Notes: a model not told the origin generated them from the letters alone. Shown: positions 24,457-37,410, counted from the first letter of the stretch. The stretch is DNA of 64,000 nt from Siphonodentalium dalli (GCA_032622095.1 CP136062.1:197229887-197293886); one strand, 5' to 3'. Numbers and translations: made by a program.

Positions 24457-24990
24457 GTCAGTAATATATAATTAAAGAACTAAATGGGTGATCTTTTCAG
24501 TTGTTATCATTTTTTTTTATTTAAAGCCATTATTTAGAGTCAGTGCATCACGCATGCGCAGCATTTAATCCGGATTAATCTCACGAGGCAGATAACAAGT
24601 TTGATCCTCTTCAAACTTCAAAGTTTCATTAGTATTCTCTATCACTTTATGCATTGAAGATTTAAGTTTCATCAAAACTATAATGCATATTGGGAATTCA
24701 TATTGTCGTCACAGGAACTTTACTACTTATACGGTAAAGTAGCAAATTATGAGCAAACAACATTAGTTTTGATCCCTGTTGACACGTGAAAACACACCAT
24801 CGGTTTGACCGTTATTACATGTAGTTACCGTCTTGATGTTAATTAAAGGGTGTCGAACCGTAAAACAAATACCGCGGTCTGACAGTTACTGGTTACAGTC
24901 TGCCAGTTACTTTAACAGTTTTGTACCGTGGAATATGCTACAAACTGGATGTTTAACGGTCAAAAGTTGGCAGCGATGTTACATGGTATG

Positions 24991-27335
24991 ACAGCGTTAA
25001 ACTGACGGGCATATTTATAACCACCATGCTTCCTACACCACACCTCATGTGATGACCCCGCGGCAAATATGATGCCACTGTAGGATAGTCTTACCCCTCG
25101 CAGTGGGGCGGTATGCATATTCTACCGCGGAGCCCACACGGGGTGGGAGCGAAGTCTTGTTGCGATCTGTGGAGGATTATTACTATTTTCAAATATTACG
25201 AGACATCTGCGTCTTATTTATGGTCTATATAATTAATCAAACGATCGATGAGAATCGAAAATCGTTCTAAGTAGCAGCCACGCCACGTTCATTTCCTATA
25301 CCTATTGTAGCGGAAGAAACTGTACCAATAACCTCTAAGTATAACTCATTTGACAGTGTAACGTAACCTGTGCGATAGGGTTGTCGCATTCTAGCGAGTT
25401 TGAATCTATCTTCGTATTGAACAATTCGATGAGCTCTACTAAATCATCTGCTCCGTGCTCCGTCAGAAGACGTCTCGGTGCCGACTGTTTATCATCGATA
25501 TTCACGCAATTCGGACTGATCAATGTTATCTTGATGCATTGAGCGACCAACGGACCGAACTCTTTCGTGCTATCGTGCAAATAGTTATCTTAGAAATAAA
25601 GAAATGGGTACATCCGTCCTCTCTCCCGTAGATTAACTTTTTATAAATTAAGAGTTGTGTATATACTCGTTAGGTGAGTTGTTCACTTGTGATGTGCAGG
25701 TCATTATTGCTTTCAATCGATGTTGCCCATTTCAAATGGACGATACGTGTATCATCATATCAGAACGTTGCCTTGTCATTACATCAAATGTATGTTTCTT
25801 ACATATGCATATCATGTGAAAATATTGGTGCCAATGAGTGAGAATTGACAAATTGGGTGCACAATATTTGGATACACCACTTTGGAAGTTATGGTAACTG
25901 TTTATCAAACTGAATCCATATTTCAAGGGAGATCTCAGTATTTTATTATTTGTCAACAAGATAGCAACATCGTAGCTCACTAAATCTGGCATGCATCCCA
26001 CGTTCACGGACAAAGGACGCTGCAAACACACATAACCGTCTGCAACTCAAAAAAGTTGAAACGTATACGAGGGTACCTCCGTTCGTAACAAATGTTGAGG
26101 TCTCTATGCGAGTCATATGCGAGATTTGTATTATCTTTATCATGGTATATGCTCACGAACCACCATGTGTGAAATGATACAGGGTTGTTATCTATGACTT
26201 TGGTTATATCTCCAGAATAAAGAATAAAATTTATATAGAAAATTCACATAGATGTTTATATGGTGCGCACGAGGATGCAACGTTTTGTAGGAGACATTCT
26301 AATTAATTTTCGACCGTTCAGCAACAACTGGAAGACATCAACTAATGATAGAAGTTCTACTTGTCGGTACCAGTCGCGAGACGAAAAGTACGAAAGAAAA
26401 ACTTAATGTAATGTTCCAAAATTATATTATATGGACAACGCGTTTTATTCAGTTACAATTTACTTGACATACTCGATATGTTTGATAAGATATAACCCAG
26501 CATATGTATACCTTTAAATTCCACTACCCATCACCACGTGAGTTCAATCCCACTCAACGCATCTCTGAAACTACTTATCCATAGCTATCTAACTCGATAT
26601 TCACCCCTCTTTGCACATTTCTTTATTTAATGCTCAATTTGTAACTCATATAAATTGTGCATCACATGTAAGCGGGAGGTGGTCTTTGATAAGTTGACCT
26701 AAATCTTGTGACTTAGCATTATTTATTTTTGCTAATACAATATGTTTAAACGAACACTCTCCCAAAATGTGGCCTTGTGACTCCCCGAGGCGGGTCAAAT
26801 GCCCAACTCTTTTCGCTCCAATATACACTTGGGTTGAAGTGTATCGGCAATTGTAATACGACCTTGCCCAACCCTACATATAAAGCTCGTCCTGATTGGT
26901 CAGTATTCTGTATCCCATGGTAACACGACCGTCCTTTTGTGGTACAATTCTAGATATTCTGAATTGAACCACAAACAAATGTGGTACAATCAGTGAAATG
27001 CTGCCAACGTCTCATTCTTTCAGAAGTCATACCACACGGGTGTTGATTAATGTCATGATCTTGACCGAAGAAAGAGACATATAATGACTATCTACTGTAC
27101 TATACTGAATTTTTTTTAAGATAGAACAAAAATAAGTCTTAATTTAAATTTTTTTTTTTTAAAGCAATGAAAAGGGGTCGCCGTTCAATAGTGACGTCAT
27201 GTTTGACGTTACAGTTCTAAGAGCAGAACTGTTTGGTGCAAAATCATTCCACGCAGAGCTAGAAACTGGGCTATTATATAGCAGGTTGAACGTATGTCGC
27301 TACATGTTCGATCAAAACTTACAGTCGAATTACAA
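24991..27335. other. No gene recognised
   Basis: About 2.3 kb without identifiable genes, repeats or RNA. Frames of 60-99 codons (for example 25335-25580 minus and 25732-26031 minus) have no domain motifs, no repeat of sequence elsewhere and no splice-supported context that I can defend. Confidence 0.4.
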
Positions 27336-27477
27336 AAGAAATAAATACACCGCGCATCGGCGTGTATAGTATAATTTGACCACATAAACTGATTGTAGGA
27401 CTCCGCTTCGCGTTGTCCTACAATCAGTTTCTTTGTGGTCAAATTCTACTATACACGCCGATCCGTAGTTATTTCTT
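27336..27477. repeat. Snap-back hairpin, about 60-bp arms
   Basis: The arms contain CGGCGTGTATAGTA, TTTGACCACA and ACTGATTGTAGGAC and their complements in order. Pairing extends outward to AAGAAATAA/TTATTTCTT with one small unpaired block. The loop is TCCGCTTCGCGTT. The inner 45 bp are nearly perfect. No ORF. Confidence 0.88.
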
Positions 27478-27807
27478 AAATGTACATGCATCAAAGGTAT
27501 ATCAACTTATCAGAATTTCACGAACGAGTCGCTTATCGTTGCCATTGCAAGGCGGATGAAAGCATAGTGCACGCGACATATTAATGTAGCCATAACGGTC
27601 TGTTTGAGCGAGTTCCATTGTGAAAGCTACGGCGTATTTGTGATTACCGAAACCAAAAAAGAAAGTGGCAGATCTAGGCTCTAATGAATGTCATCACCAC
27701 CATCGCCCGACCTTTTGCGCCAGGACCAACCGAGCGCGCTGGAGTGATATGATATCATTATTCGTCTATCTCGCGCAATTAATTTCTAGTGCCGGTTAAG
27801 ATGATGT
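27478..27807. other. No gene recognised
   Basis: Nothing identifiable. It ends where the satellite array begins. Confidence 0.4.
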
Positions 27808-30800
27808 CGAGATGGCCTATATCAGCACTGTTAGTCATGTAGTGAAGCGGTGGACCAGTGGATCGCGTGCCCGAGATGGCCTATATCAGCACAGTTAGGC
27901 ATGTAGTGAAGCGGTGGTCCAGTGGATAGCGTGATCGATATGGCCTATGTCAGCATGCACTGTCAGTCATGTAGTGAAGCGGTGGTCCGTGGATCGCTTG
28001 CTCGAGATGGCCCATATCAGCACTGTTAGTCATGTAGTGAAGCGGTGGACCAGTGGATCGCATGCTCGAGATGGCCTATATCAGCACTGTTAGTCATGTA
28101 GTGAAGCGGTGGTCCAGTGGATCGCGTGCTCGAGATGGCCTATATCAGCACTGTCAGTCATGTAGTGAAGCGGTGGACCAGTGGATCGCATGCTCGAGAT
28201 GGCCTATATCAGCACTGTTAGTCGTGTAGTGAAGCGGTGGTCCAGTGGATCGCGTGCTCGAGATGGCCTATATCAGCACTGTCAGTCATGTAGTGAAGCG
28301 GTGGACCAGTGGATCGCATGCTCGAGATGGCCTATATCAGCACTGTTTGTCGTGTAGTGAAGCGGTGGTCCAGTGGATCGCGTGCTCGAGATGGCCTATA
28401 TCAGCACTGTTAGTCATGTAGTGAAGCGGTGGTCCAGTGGATGCCGTGCTCGAGATGGCCTATATCAGCATGCACTGTTAGTCATGTAGTGAAGCGGTGG
28501 TCCAGTGGATCGCGTGCTCGAGATGGCCCATATCAGCACTGTTAGTCATGTAGTGAAGCGGTGGTCCAGTTCATCGCGTGCTCGAGATGGCCTATATCAG
28601 CATGCACTGTTAGTCATGTAGTGAAGCGGTGAACCAGTGGATCGCATGCTCGAGATGGCCTATATCAGCACTGTTGGTCATGTAGTGAAGCGTTGGTCCA
28701 GTGGATCGCGTGCTCGAGATGGCCTATATCAGCACTGTCGGTCATGTAGTGAAGCGGTGGTCCAGTGGATCGCGTGCTCGAGATGGCCTATATCAGCACT
28801 GTCGGTCATGTAGTGAAGCGGTGGTCCAGTGGATCGCGTGCTTGGAATGGCCTATATCAGCACTGTTAGTCAAGTAGTGAAGCGGTGGTCCAGTGGATCG
28901 CGTGCTTGGAATGGCCTATATCAGCATGCACTGTTAGTCATGTAGTGAAGCGGTGGTCCAGTGGATCGCGTGCTTGAAATGGCCTATATCACATGCACTG
29001 TTAGTGGTGTAGTGAAGCGGTGGACCAGTGGATTGCGTGCTCGAGATGGCCTATATCAGCATGCACTGTTAGTGATGTAGTGAAGCGGTGGTCCAGTGGA
29101 TCGCGAGCTTGAAATGGCCTATATCAGCATGCACTGTTATTGATGTAGTGAAGCGGTGGACCAGTGGATTGCGTGCTCGAGATGGCCTATATCAGAACTG
29201 TTAGTCATGTAGTGAAGCGTTGGTCCAGTGGATTGCCTGCTCAAGATGGCCTATATCAGCACTGTCAGTCATGTAGTGAAGAGGATGTCCAGTGGATCGT
29301 GTGCTCGAGATGGCCTATATCAGCATGCACTGTTATCCATGTAGTGAATAGGTGGTCCAGTGGATCGCGTGCACGAGATGGCCCATATCAGCACTGTCGG
29401 TCATGTAGTGAAGAGGTGGTCCAGTGGATCGCGTGATCGAGATGGCCTATATCAGCACTGTCGGTCATGTAGTGAAGCGGTGGATCAGTGTGTCGCGTGC
29501 TCGAGATGGCCTATATCAGCACTGTCAGTCGTGTAGTGAAGCGGTGGACCAGAGGATCGCGCGCTCGAGATGGCCTATATCAGCATGCACTGTTAGTCAT
29601 GTAGTGAAGCGGTGGTCCAGTGGATCGTGTGCTCGAGATGGCCTATATCAGCACTGTCGGTCATGTAGTGAAGCGGTGGTCCAGTGGATCGCGTGCTCGA
29701 GATGGCCTATATCAGCACTGTCGGTCATGTAGTGAAGCGGTGGTCCAGTGGATCGCGTGCTCGAGATGGCCTATATCAGCAAAGGTAGTCATGTAGTGAA
29801 GCGGTGGTCCAGTGGATCGCGTGATCGAGATGGCCTATATCAGCACTGTCAGTCATGTAGTGAAGCGGTGGACCAGTGGATCGCGTGCTCGAGATGGCCT
29901 ATATCAGCACTGTTAGTCATGTAGTGAAGCGTTGGTCCAGTGGATCGCGTGCTCGAGATGGCCTATATCAGCACTATTAGTCATGTAGTGAAGCGGTGGA
30001 CCAGTGGATCGCGTGTTCGAGATGGCCTATATCAGCACTGTTAGTCATGTAGTGAAGAGGTGGTCCAGTGGATCGCGTGGTCGAGATGGCCTATATCAAC
30101 ACTGTTAGTCATGTAGTGAAGCGGTGGTCCAGTGTATCGCGTGCTCGAGATGGCCTATATCAGCACTGTCAGTCATGTAGTGAAGCGGTGGTCCAGTGGA
30201 TCGCCTGCTCAAGATGGCCTATATCAGCACTGTCGGTCATGTAGTGAAGCGGTGGACCAGAGGATCGCGCGCTCGAGATGGCCTATATCAGCATGCACTG
30301 TTAGTCATGTAGTGAAGCGGTGGTCCAGTGGATCGTGTGCTCGAGATGGCCTATATCAGCACTGTCGGTCATGTAGTGAAGCGGTGGTCCAGTGGATCGC
30401 GTGCTAGAGATGGCCTATATCAGCACTGTCGGTCATGTAGTGAAGCGGTGGTCCAGTGGATCGCGTGCTCGAGATGGCCTATATCAGCAAAGGTAGTCAT
30501 GTAGTGAAGCGGTGGTCCAGTGGATCGCGTGCCCGAGTTGACCTATATCAGCACTGTCAGTCATGTAGTGAAGCGGTGGTCCAGTGGATCGCCTGCTCAA
30601 GATGGCCTATATCAGCACTGTCGGTCATGTAGTGAAGCGGTGGACCAGTGGATCGCCTGCTCAAGATGGCCTATATCAGCACTGTCGGTCATGTAGTGAA
30701 GCGGTGGTCCAGTGGATCGCGTGCTCGAGATGGCCTATATCAGCAAAGGTAGTCATGTAGTGAAGCGGTGGTCCAGTGGATCGCGTGATCGAGATGGCCT

Positions 30801-31561
30801 ATATCAGCACTGTCAGTCATGTAGTGAAGCGGTGGACCAGTGGATCGCGTGCTCGAGATGGCCTATATCAGCACTGTTAGTCATGTAGTGAAGCGTTGGT
30901 CCAGTGGATCGCGTGCTCGAGATGGCCCATATCAGCACTGTTAGTCATGTAGTGAAGCGGTGAACCAGTGGATCGCGTGCTCGAGATTGCCTATATCAGC
31001 ACTATTAGTCATGTAGTGAAGCGGTGGACCAGTGGATCGCGTGTTCGAGATGGCCTATATCAGCACTGTTAGTCATGTAGTGAAGAGGTGGTCCAGTGGA
31101 TCGCGTGGTCGAGATGGCCTATATCAGCACTGTTAGTCATGTAGTGAAGCGGTGGTCCAGTGTATCGCGTGCTCGAGATGGCCTATATCAGCACTGTCGG
31201 TCATGTAGTGAAGCGGTGGTCCAGTGGATCGCGTGCCCGAGATGGCCTATATCAGCACTGTCAGTCATGTAGTGAAGCGGTGGTCCAGTGGATCGCCTGC
31301 TCAAGATGGCCTATATCAGCACTGTCGGTCATGTAGTGAAGCGGTGGACCAGTGGATCGCCTGCTCAAGATGGCCTATATCAGCACTGTCGGTCATGTAG
31401 TGAAGCGGTGGACCAGTGGATCGCGTGCTCGAGATGGCCCATATCAGCACTGGTAATCATGTAGTGAAACGGTGGTCCAGTGGATCGCGTGATCGAGATG
31501 GCCGATATTAACACTGGTAGTCATGTAGTGAAGCGGTGGTCAAGTGGATCGCGTGCTCGAG
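27808..31561. repeat. Satellite array, 64/68-bp unit, about 58 copies
   Basis: Each unit reads ATGGCCTATATCAGCACTGT, then TAGTCATGTAGTGAAGCGGT, then GGTCCAGTGGATCGCGTGCT and CGAG (64 bp). A 68-bp variant has GCATGCACTG. The core TGGTCCAGTGG fits the RNA polymerase III A-box consensus TRGYNNANNGG, and its surroundings resemble a tRNA D-arm, suggesting a tRNA/SINE-derived satellite. No convincing B box follows. Variants are shared in blocks, showing higher-order structure. Frames of 90-102 codons inside it are artefacts. It is not a CRISPR array: there are no unique spacers. Confidence 0.97.
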
Positions 31562-33112
31562 GTATAGTACCGCGGTAGTACCATTGTAGTAACATGGTAT
31601 TACCATTGTGCTCTTTTATATGGGAGTCTTGATCTCGTCACATAAATTTATGCATTTCTGGGCATCGCGCAATGCGATCAAACACCAATTTCCTGATTGT
31701 TTAGTACAGTTATCCACTAAAATTAACGGACGTCTTGTTACGCAGGTATGTGAAAGGCCTATAGTGCTGACTCTATTGTTTAAACAAATGCGCATTGTGT
31801 GCGCATAACGCTGAAACCCCTTAGGTATATACTCTATGTCGACCATTTTATGGAGGATTAATAATTTTGTCTAATATTGAAAACCGATATGCGTGTTATT
31901 AAACATGTTTGCTTAACCTAAGTGCGTGGTGTTCGAAACCGTTTTACGAGTTCTTGCAGAAATAATACTCGGTTTCAAAATGCATACCGTATACTTGCCT
32001 TTCATCTTATTATAACATCTGGGTTCAACATATAAGTATGCTGTAATGCTAGCCTATTTGGAGACAAATAACATACACTCAGAGAACGGCCGACAGGGTC
32101 TCACCTAACGATTGAAATCGTAAACTTGGAAATTATTCAAGAAATAAGGTATATAAATCTCTTTTGTGACACGATTAAGACATTGTTTTACTTCTTCCCA
32201 TAGATGGTTCATTCTCACACCTTTTAAAATTAATCTGATATGGATAATATCATTGTTTTGTTTAATACTCACCGATTTTGTGCAGTAGCTTCGACGTGAA
32301 AATTAAAAAACTGACCGTTGTACTTAGTTCGCGTAACCGCAGATCGAGTTCACGGATCTCCAGTGTGATATATATCACTTTAGAATGAATGATTCACATC
32401 CAGCTAGAAGCGACATCAAATTAATGAGCTCGTGAGGTCGTGGCGTTTTTTTACTCGGGACGCATCCGTTTAATGATTTAATCCCCGTCAAGTCGGATAG
32501 CTCCTCATACAGAGGAACGTCACTTAGGATTTATTGTTGAACCATAGCTGTCTGAACTCTTGCGGGGAGACGTCAACCACATGTATCGATCATGGTCTTT
32601 AGTGAGCGGAACTATCCGCCAAATGTCAGACAGCATTCCCTGTTATATACCAGCCATGTGTCGCTCATACTGATTAGTACTCATAGTGGCGGCAACGAAT
32701 TTTCTGTCGTGTCCTCAATCCATCATTCCAGTGGCTGGATAAAGAACGTCGAACGGCTATACGTTATCACGTTCATGTTTTGTTTACAAGATGTAAAGAT
32801 ATCCAATAGGTGGCTGGCAACATCTGACACAATATATAGGACTCCTTCTGTACTTTTATGATCTGTCGTCTGCTCTTTTTTAAAAAGAAAAAAAACCCCT
32901 CCAGATGAGTAAAATCGATTTCCTATGAACACTGTTTTAACTAAGTGCGAGAGTCTAATTAGTACAGAAATGGTTAGAAAGAGTGTTTATGTTTTCGTTG
33001 TTTAATATGATGGCACCTTACTGGTTGTATCAGAAGTGCTTGGAATACTTGGACATTTCTGTCTATTTCAAGTGGGAATTCCTAACTGAACTTCCAGCTG
33101 CAGATACGTCGC
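31562..33112. other. No gene recognised
   Basis: Starts with a short TAGTACC/GGTA(C/T)TA repetitive patch. Frames of 66-89 codons without motifs. No repeat family assigned. Confidence 0.4.
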
Positions 33113-33191
33113 AATAGGAAACGGATTCTGAATACGAACACTGAGTGTAAAATATACATGTGTTATTCATCTGTAAAATAGCTGAGAAAAT
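33113..33191. repeat. 79-bp exact direct repeat, copy 1
   Basis: Identical to 33604-33682 (AATAGGAAACGGATTCTGAA ... GCTGAGAAAAT), 491 bp apart in the same orientation. The intervening DNA has no coding features. It is too short for a typical LTR. An internal duplication or a small insertion mechanism could explain it. Confidence 0.93.
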
Positions 33192-33603
33192 GTGATGTTA
33201 TCTTGAGATATGTGACATGTTTTGCAAATTTCACTACGGAAACCCCCTACCGGCTGCAAAACGGCGGCACGTGTACTCTTAATGACAACTAGTGCGACAA
33301 GGTAGCTTTATGCCGCAATGTAATCTTTCCAATAGTTCGCGTCATTGCGTAGGAACTGTTATCTCCGGTATTGTGATGGTTCTTGACTGATTTGTTACGG
33401 TTCCTTATGATTAAAAATAATCATTTTCGGGACAAAATCACGCATAATTATAGATATCTTGAATGTATTATACTTTCCTGAATGAACAGAGGCTGCAGAA
33501 GCGCCGTATTATCTAATCGTGAACTCTAGATCACAATTAACTCGGAATATCAACATGTTATCACTGAAAATCAAGCCACGTGAACGCAATTCGTTTGTTT
33601 TAA

Positions 33604-33682
33604 AATAGGAAACGGATTCTGAATACGAACACTGAGTGTAAAATATACATGTGTTATTCATCTGTAAAATAGCTGAGAAAAT
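33604..33682. repeat. 79-bp exact direct repeat, copy 2
   Basis: Second copy of 33113-33191. The sequence on both outer sides differs, so the identity ends sharply at both boundaries. Confidence 0.93.
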
Positions 33683-35214
33683 ATCCCGATAGCGGTTGAT
33701 AATTTGGAGCAGTAGCCTCGTAATTAACACGTGTGCGTGTTACGGTTCTATTTCAAGCCAATCATGGCTGTGACGGTTCTATACATAAGATTTATTCGAA
33801 CGATTTCTGCACTTTGGTCCGAATATTGTCTTGTGTATCTGACATTTTAAACCAGATAATGACTGTAGCTTATGCCATTTACATAATACAACAGGTATAT
33901 GAAGAAATAATAGAATAAATACCTAATAATAATACTAAGTGACAGAATCCAAATATTGAACGTCCCGAGGGGTATAATATCATAATCATGCCTGCCTATA
34001 TAAATACCAATGGTGATAGAAATCTACTCTCATGATATTATGAGATGTTATATTCATTTAATTAATACAGGCTCATTATTTAAATATCCAGGTGGGACAA
34101 TGTTTCGATTCCAGAACCAACATATTTCTTCCTCGAAAGTCCCGCCTAAGGGACATTTATGCATGGTTGTCGCCCAGACATGAACATATCTTATGAAATC
34201 ACGTTCAACTGAATCATTGATATGTTATGGCGTGACCGGGGGATATGCGTGGCGGGGAGAGGTGGGGCTTGTACAGGGAGGGTGCTTAATTGGTGTATGC
34301 CTCAAACTTTGGTCAAATTGTTAACAGTTCCAAATTTCATTCCTTACACTATGTTGGTTGGATATTTCAGGTAGCATGTTGAAATTGTTCCCTTAGTTTG
34401 ATTTTACAACAATGACTGAGGAAAGTCCCTCCTTATGTATATACACACATTGTAGTAATACTGTGTTCGTTTAAAGTGTAATTGTCCGCCGCGCTCATTT
34501 AAACTAATAACAATATTCAATTCCTATCTAATCATCGGGCCGACTTCTCTCAGGTCGACTTCGCGTCGGGTCGTCTTCGTATATGGGTCTTCATATGGGG
34601 TCGACATCACATGGGCCCGTCTTCAGTTGTACTCTTTTGACCAATAGTCACATGATTTTGTAAAACTTCCAATGGCTGATTCGGTTACTTTTAAAGGTTT
34701 AGTATTGGTACCCATATTTACATTCAGGAATATCCCTGAGGATGCGTGACCACTCATGCCTAAGACCAGTTGCCCCAAGGGTGATCTTGCATGTTCGGGG
34801 CGACTGCTATAGTAAGTCAAAGGCGGGTGACCAAATATGTTTTTCTTTCACTTCATCCAATTTTTATTTTATTTAATATTACAAAAGACAGCCTTTACTA
34901 GTATAAAACAATTATTCCCTCTTACAGGCGAGTGGATACAATTAATTGCATGATTGGTTGTAATCATGTATCTCTTAAAAGGAATCTGAGTGGCATGACT
35001 TCACTGTTTAGAGGCTTAGAAGTTAGAACAAGCCCTGAGTGATTGCCGGTCAGATTATCCCGAACAGCAGAACAAGTGCGATAAAGAAATAACGAATTCT
35101 AGCACCTAACCTATATAATCAGTACCCAGCAAGCGGATGCCCAACATAAACTTTATAAATTGCGTAATCAGAACAATGTATGGGTGTCAACGAACTTCTA
35201 ACGTCTTATTTTTT
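33683..35214. other. No gene recognised
   Basis: No domains seen. A patch at 34540-34620 repeats GTCGACTTC/GGGTCGTCTTC-like motifs imperfectly. Confidence 0.4.
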
Positions 35215-35446
35215 GGCTTTTTGTTGATTAAAATGCGTTTACGAAATTAGACAACATAAAATACAAGACAGATAACTCTATATATCCCGTCTATGCTCAC
35301 GCTTTCCGAAGTCCAGCGCTATGACATTACACTATAGTTAACCGGCTATTGATTCGTGGAAATGTTGGGCCTGCAAAACGCGTTATATTTCAAACTAGCT
35401 GGCGACTTGGTGAATTTTGATAGGCATAACACATGTTATTGAATAA

Positions 35447-35830
35447 TCATAGGAAGGCAGTGTAATTCATATAAATTGATGACAATGGTGCAAATTTCAA
35501 TTTAATGCATATTTTGTTATGTTTATCTTTGGTTAATTTCACGACATGGTATGTTTGAACCATTATGGTTCCAATATTAGCCATAGTATTACCCGTATAA
35601 AACCGATTAAATGGGGAGAGAACCGACTCGATCAGTAGAGAACCCAAATAAATATCAAAATTCGCGGTTGTCGTTGTTATAACACACACAATGGAATGTT
35701 CGTTATTATTACCCTCGTTTGGGTCACCGATTGTGAGGGGAATGGAAAAATTAATCGAATTATCAGCTGGATGTCTCAAAAATTGTGTTTTAACTGTCAA
35801 AAAGTCGCGAACATGTATAATTTCGATCAC
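35447..35830 (-). CDS. Doubtful 127-codon ORF in the duplicated unit
   Basis: ATG-initiated minus-strand frame, repeated identically at 38560-38943 because the whole unit is duplicated, so the second copy is not independent support. The sequence is rich in Ile, Asn and Thr. No signal peptide, membrane segment or family motif is recognised. Shorter frames overlap it on the other strand. It may be chance. Listed only because it is one of the longer frames not explained by a tandem repeat or LINE. Confidence 0.12.
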   Translation of the reverse strand: MIEIIHVRDFLTVKTQFLRHPADNSINFSIPLTIGDPNEGNNNEHSIVCVITTTTANFDIYLGSLLIESVLSPFNRFYTGNTMANIGTIMVQTYHVVKLTKDKHNKICIKLKFAPLSSIYMNYTAFL

Positions 35831-35986
35831 AAGGAACCATCACAAATCAGTCAAGAACCATCACAAACCGGCGTTAGAACGACTTCCGATGTAACAGTTC
35901 CTACATAGTGGTTCGCGTATGGAATTGGATTCTATACTCCTGATAAATTTGATGGAATATTACATTGCATAAACCATATTTAGTTG

Positions 35987-36203
35987 CAGTAATGCCCTAA
36001 ATAATCGACTCCTTAACCACAGCATAATTATGGGTATCTTTTCAGGATTTAGTCGGAAATATGGCTTGTTGCCATTCATCGGAAAGCTCTCAGTGAGAGC
36101 TTTCCGATGAATGACAACAAGCCATAATTATTTTCGACTAAATCCTGAAAAGTTACCCATAATTCTGCTGTGGTTAAGGAGTCGATTATTTATGGCATTA
36201 CTG
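35987..36203. repeat. Long near-perfect hairpin, about 105-bp arms (unit 1)
   Basis: CAGTAATGCC at the left end pairs with GGCATTACTG at the right. Pairing continues through AATAATCGACTCCTTAACCA, CATAATTATGGGTA and ATTCATCGGAAAGCTCTCA, with only a few mismatches and one small length difference. The loop is almost nil. It is the longest hairpin in the window with clean arms, a MITE-like foldback without a transposase. The second copy is at 39100-39316. Confidence 0.92.
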
Positions 36204-37410
36204 TACTTTTTGCAATATTGTATATCATAAAATGCATTTTAATTAAAATGATTTGATTGTTAATTATTTGACATAATGCGATATGCGATATCACTTAGAC
36301 CGTTCGATAAAATATAATAACTATTGCACGGCTTATCGACTATGCCAAAAATATTTTTGTGTTTATTTTCCCCTCCTGCATCAACCTGCGTCTATTTTTT
36401 TTTAGATCCAAATGTTCGTAAACCAGGCTAGTTTACTGTTGGCTGCACAAGGCCGACCTGTGTAATCTTACGAACAGCGGCTGACGGGCAGCTTTGTGCA
36501 GCGGTATAATCCTTCCAATAGTTCGCATAATATGGAAATTGGATTCCATACTCTCCTGAGGTCAGACGCCACGATCACGCTGGTGTGTACATATCCTCAC
36601 AGTTCTAGACCAGATATTAGGGATTAGTGGCAAATTCTCTGTAATGTTAGCGGTGTCATTTCATTCCATTCTTTGCAATGCCCGCGACTCCACAGAATGC
36701 GAATATTTACGAGCAATAATAGGGAGAAAATCAATTTTCCGTCTATAGAAGCGACGGCAAAATCGGATTTAATATGGGAATAATCTGTGTTCCGTAACTC
36801 CTTATATTCGAGCAATGCGACTGCATGAGTAAATCTATCAAGGAAAATAAAATACCTCGCTCAAATTGCATCCCCCGTCACTGAACAAACGAACGTGTTT
36901 CCGTGAGATTAGATATACTACCTGTAAAACCCGACTTTAGAGAGTTATTTTCTACGAGGATTTAAGCGAGTTTATGTCGACGTGGTTACTTTTACTTTAA
37001 ACATATTTTCTTCGTATATAAATATACAAAAAGGATCGGGGCACTGGTTCCCCTCTCCCGTATACAGCAATTTACAATACATTGTTATGAAATGACAAGA
37101 AGGCGATAACAGAAACATTTGTACATGGTGAGAAAAAATTGAGTGTGCATTATATCGAATAACATCTTTCAGCGTATGTGTTTATGGATTACCAACTAAG
37201 ACGAGGAAATGTTTGTGTTTGGTGTATTTTGAGCGATTTGTGGTTGACAATGTATTGTGACTATTTAATGCAGTATACTGGAAAAACCTTACCTTCTCCA
37301 TAAATGATATCTAGTACATGTATATTCCGTAAAAAATAATTATCATTGTCGGTTATAATGAAGCGAAGTTCAGTTCACCCGTTTCGATTTATGGAGTGCA
37401 TCATATTGTA

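Larger units (their letters stand above)
23320..24990 (-). mobile_element. TA-flanked MITE family G, enlarged degenerate copy
   Basis: Begins TA|CACTGTTAGAAA and follows the complement of 37411-37926 through CGGTCCCATACCGTTT and ACGGTC-type motifs to about 23610. After roughly 1.1 kb of extra sequence it resumes at about 24720 to 24990 (GGTCAAAAGTTGGCAGCG). The expected right terminus is not recognisable. It is probably an old copy with an internal insertion and a lost end. Confidence 0.65.

Noticed and set aside
27820..27900. Functional tRNA gene in the satellite unit
   Set aside because: An A-box-like core is present but no B box, no cloverleaf and no anticodon arm that I can build.
29164..30407. 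Plus-strand ORFs of 90-102 codons with repeated VKRWSSGSRARDGLYQHC-like peptides
   Set aside because: They are read-through of the 64/68-bp satellite, broken wherever unit length changes.
27808..31561. Possible CRISPR array because of regular repeats
   Set aside because: The whole unit is repeated with no unique spacers, the unit is 64-68 bp throughout, and the window is not prokaryotic.
33113..33682. LTR retrotransposon bounded by the 79-bp direct repeats
   Set aside because: Repeats too short, only about 410 bp between them, no gag/pol. Kept only as an open possibility of a TRIM-like element.
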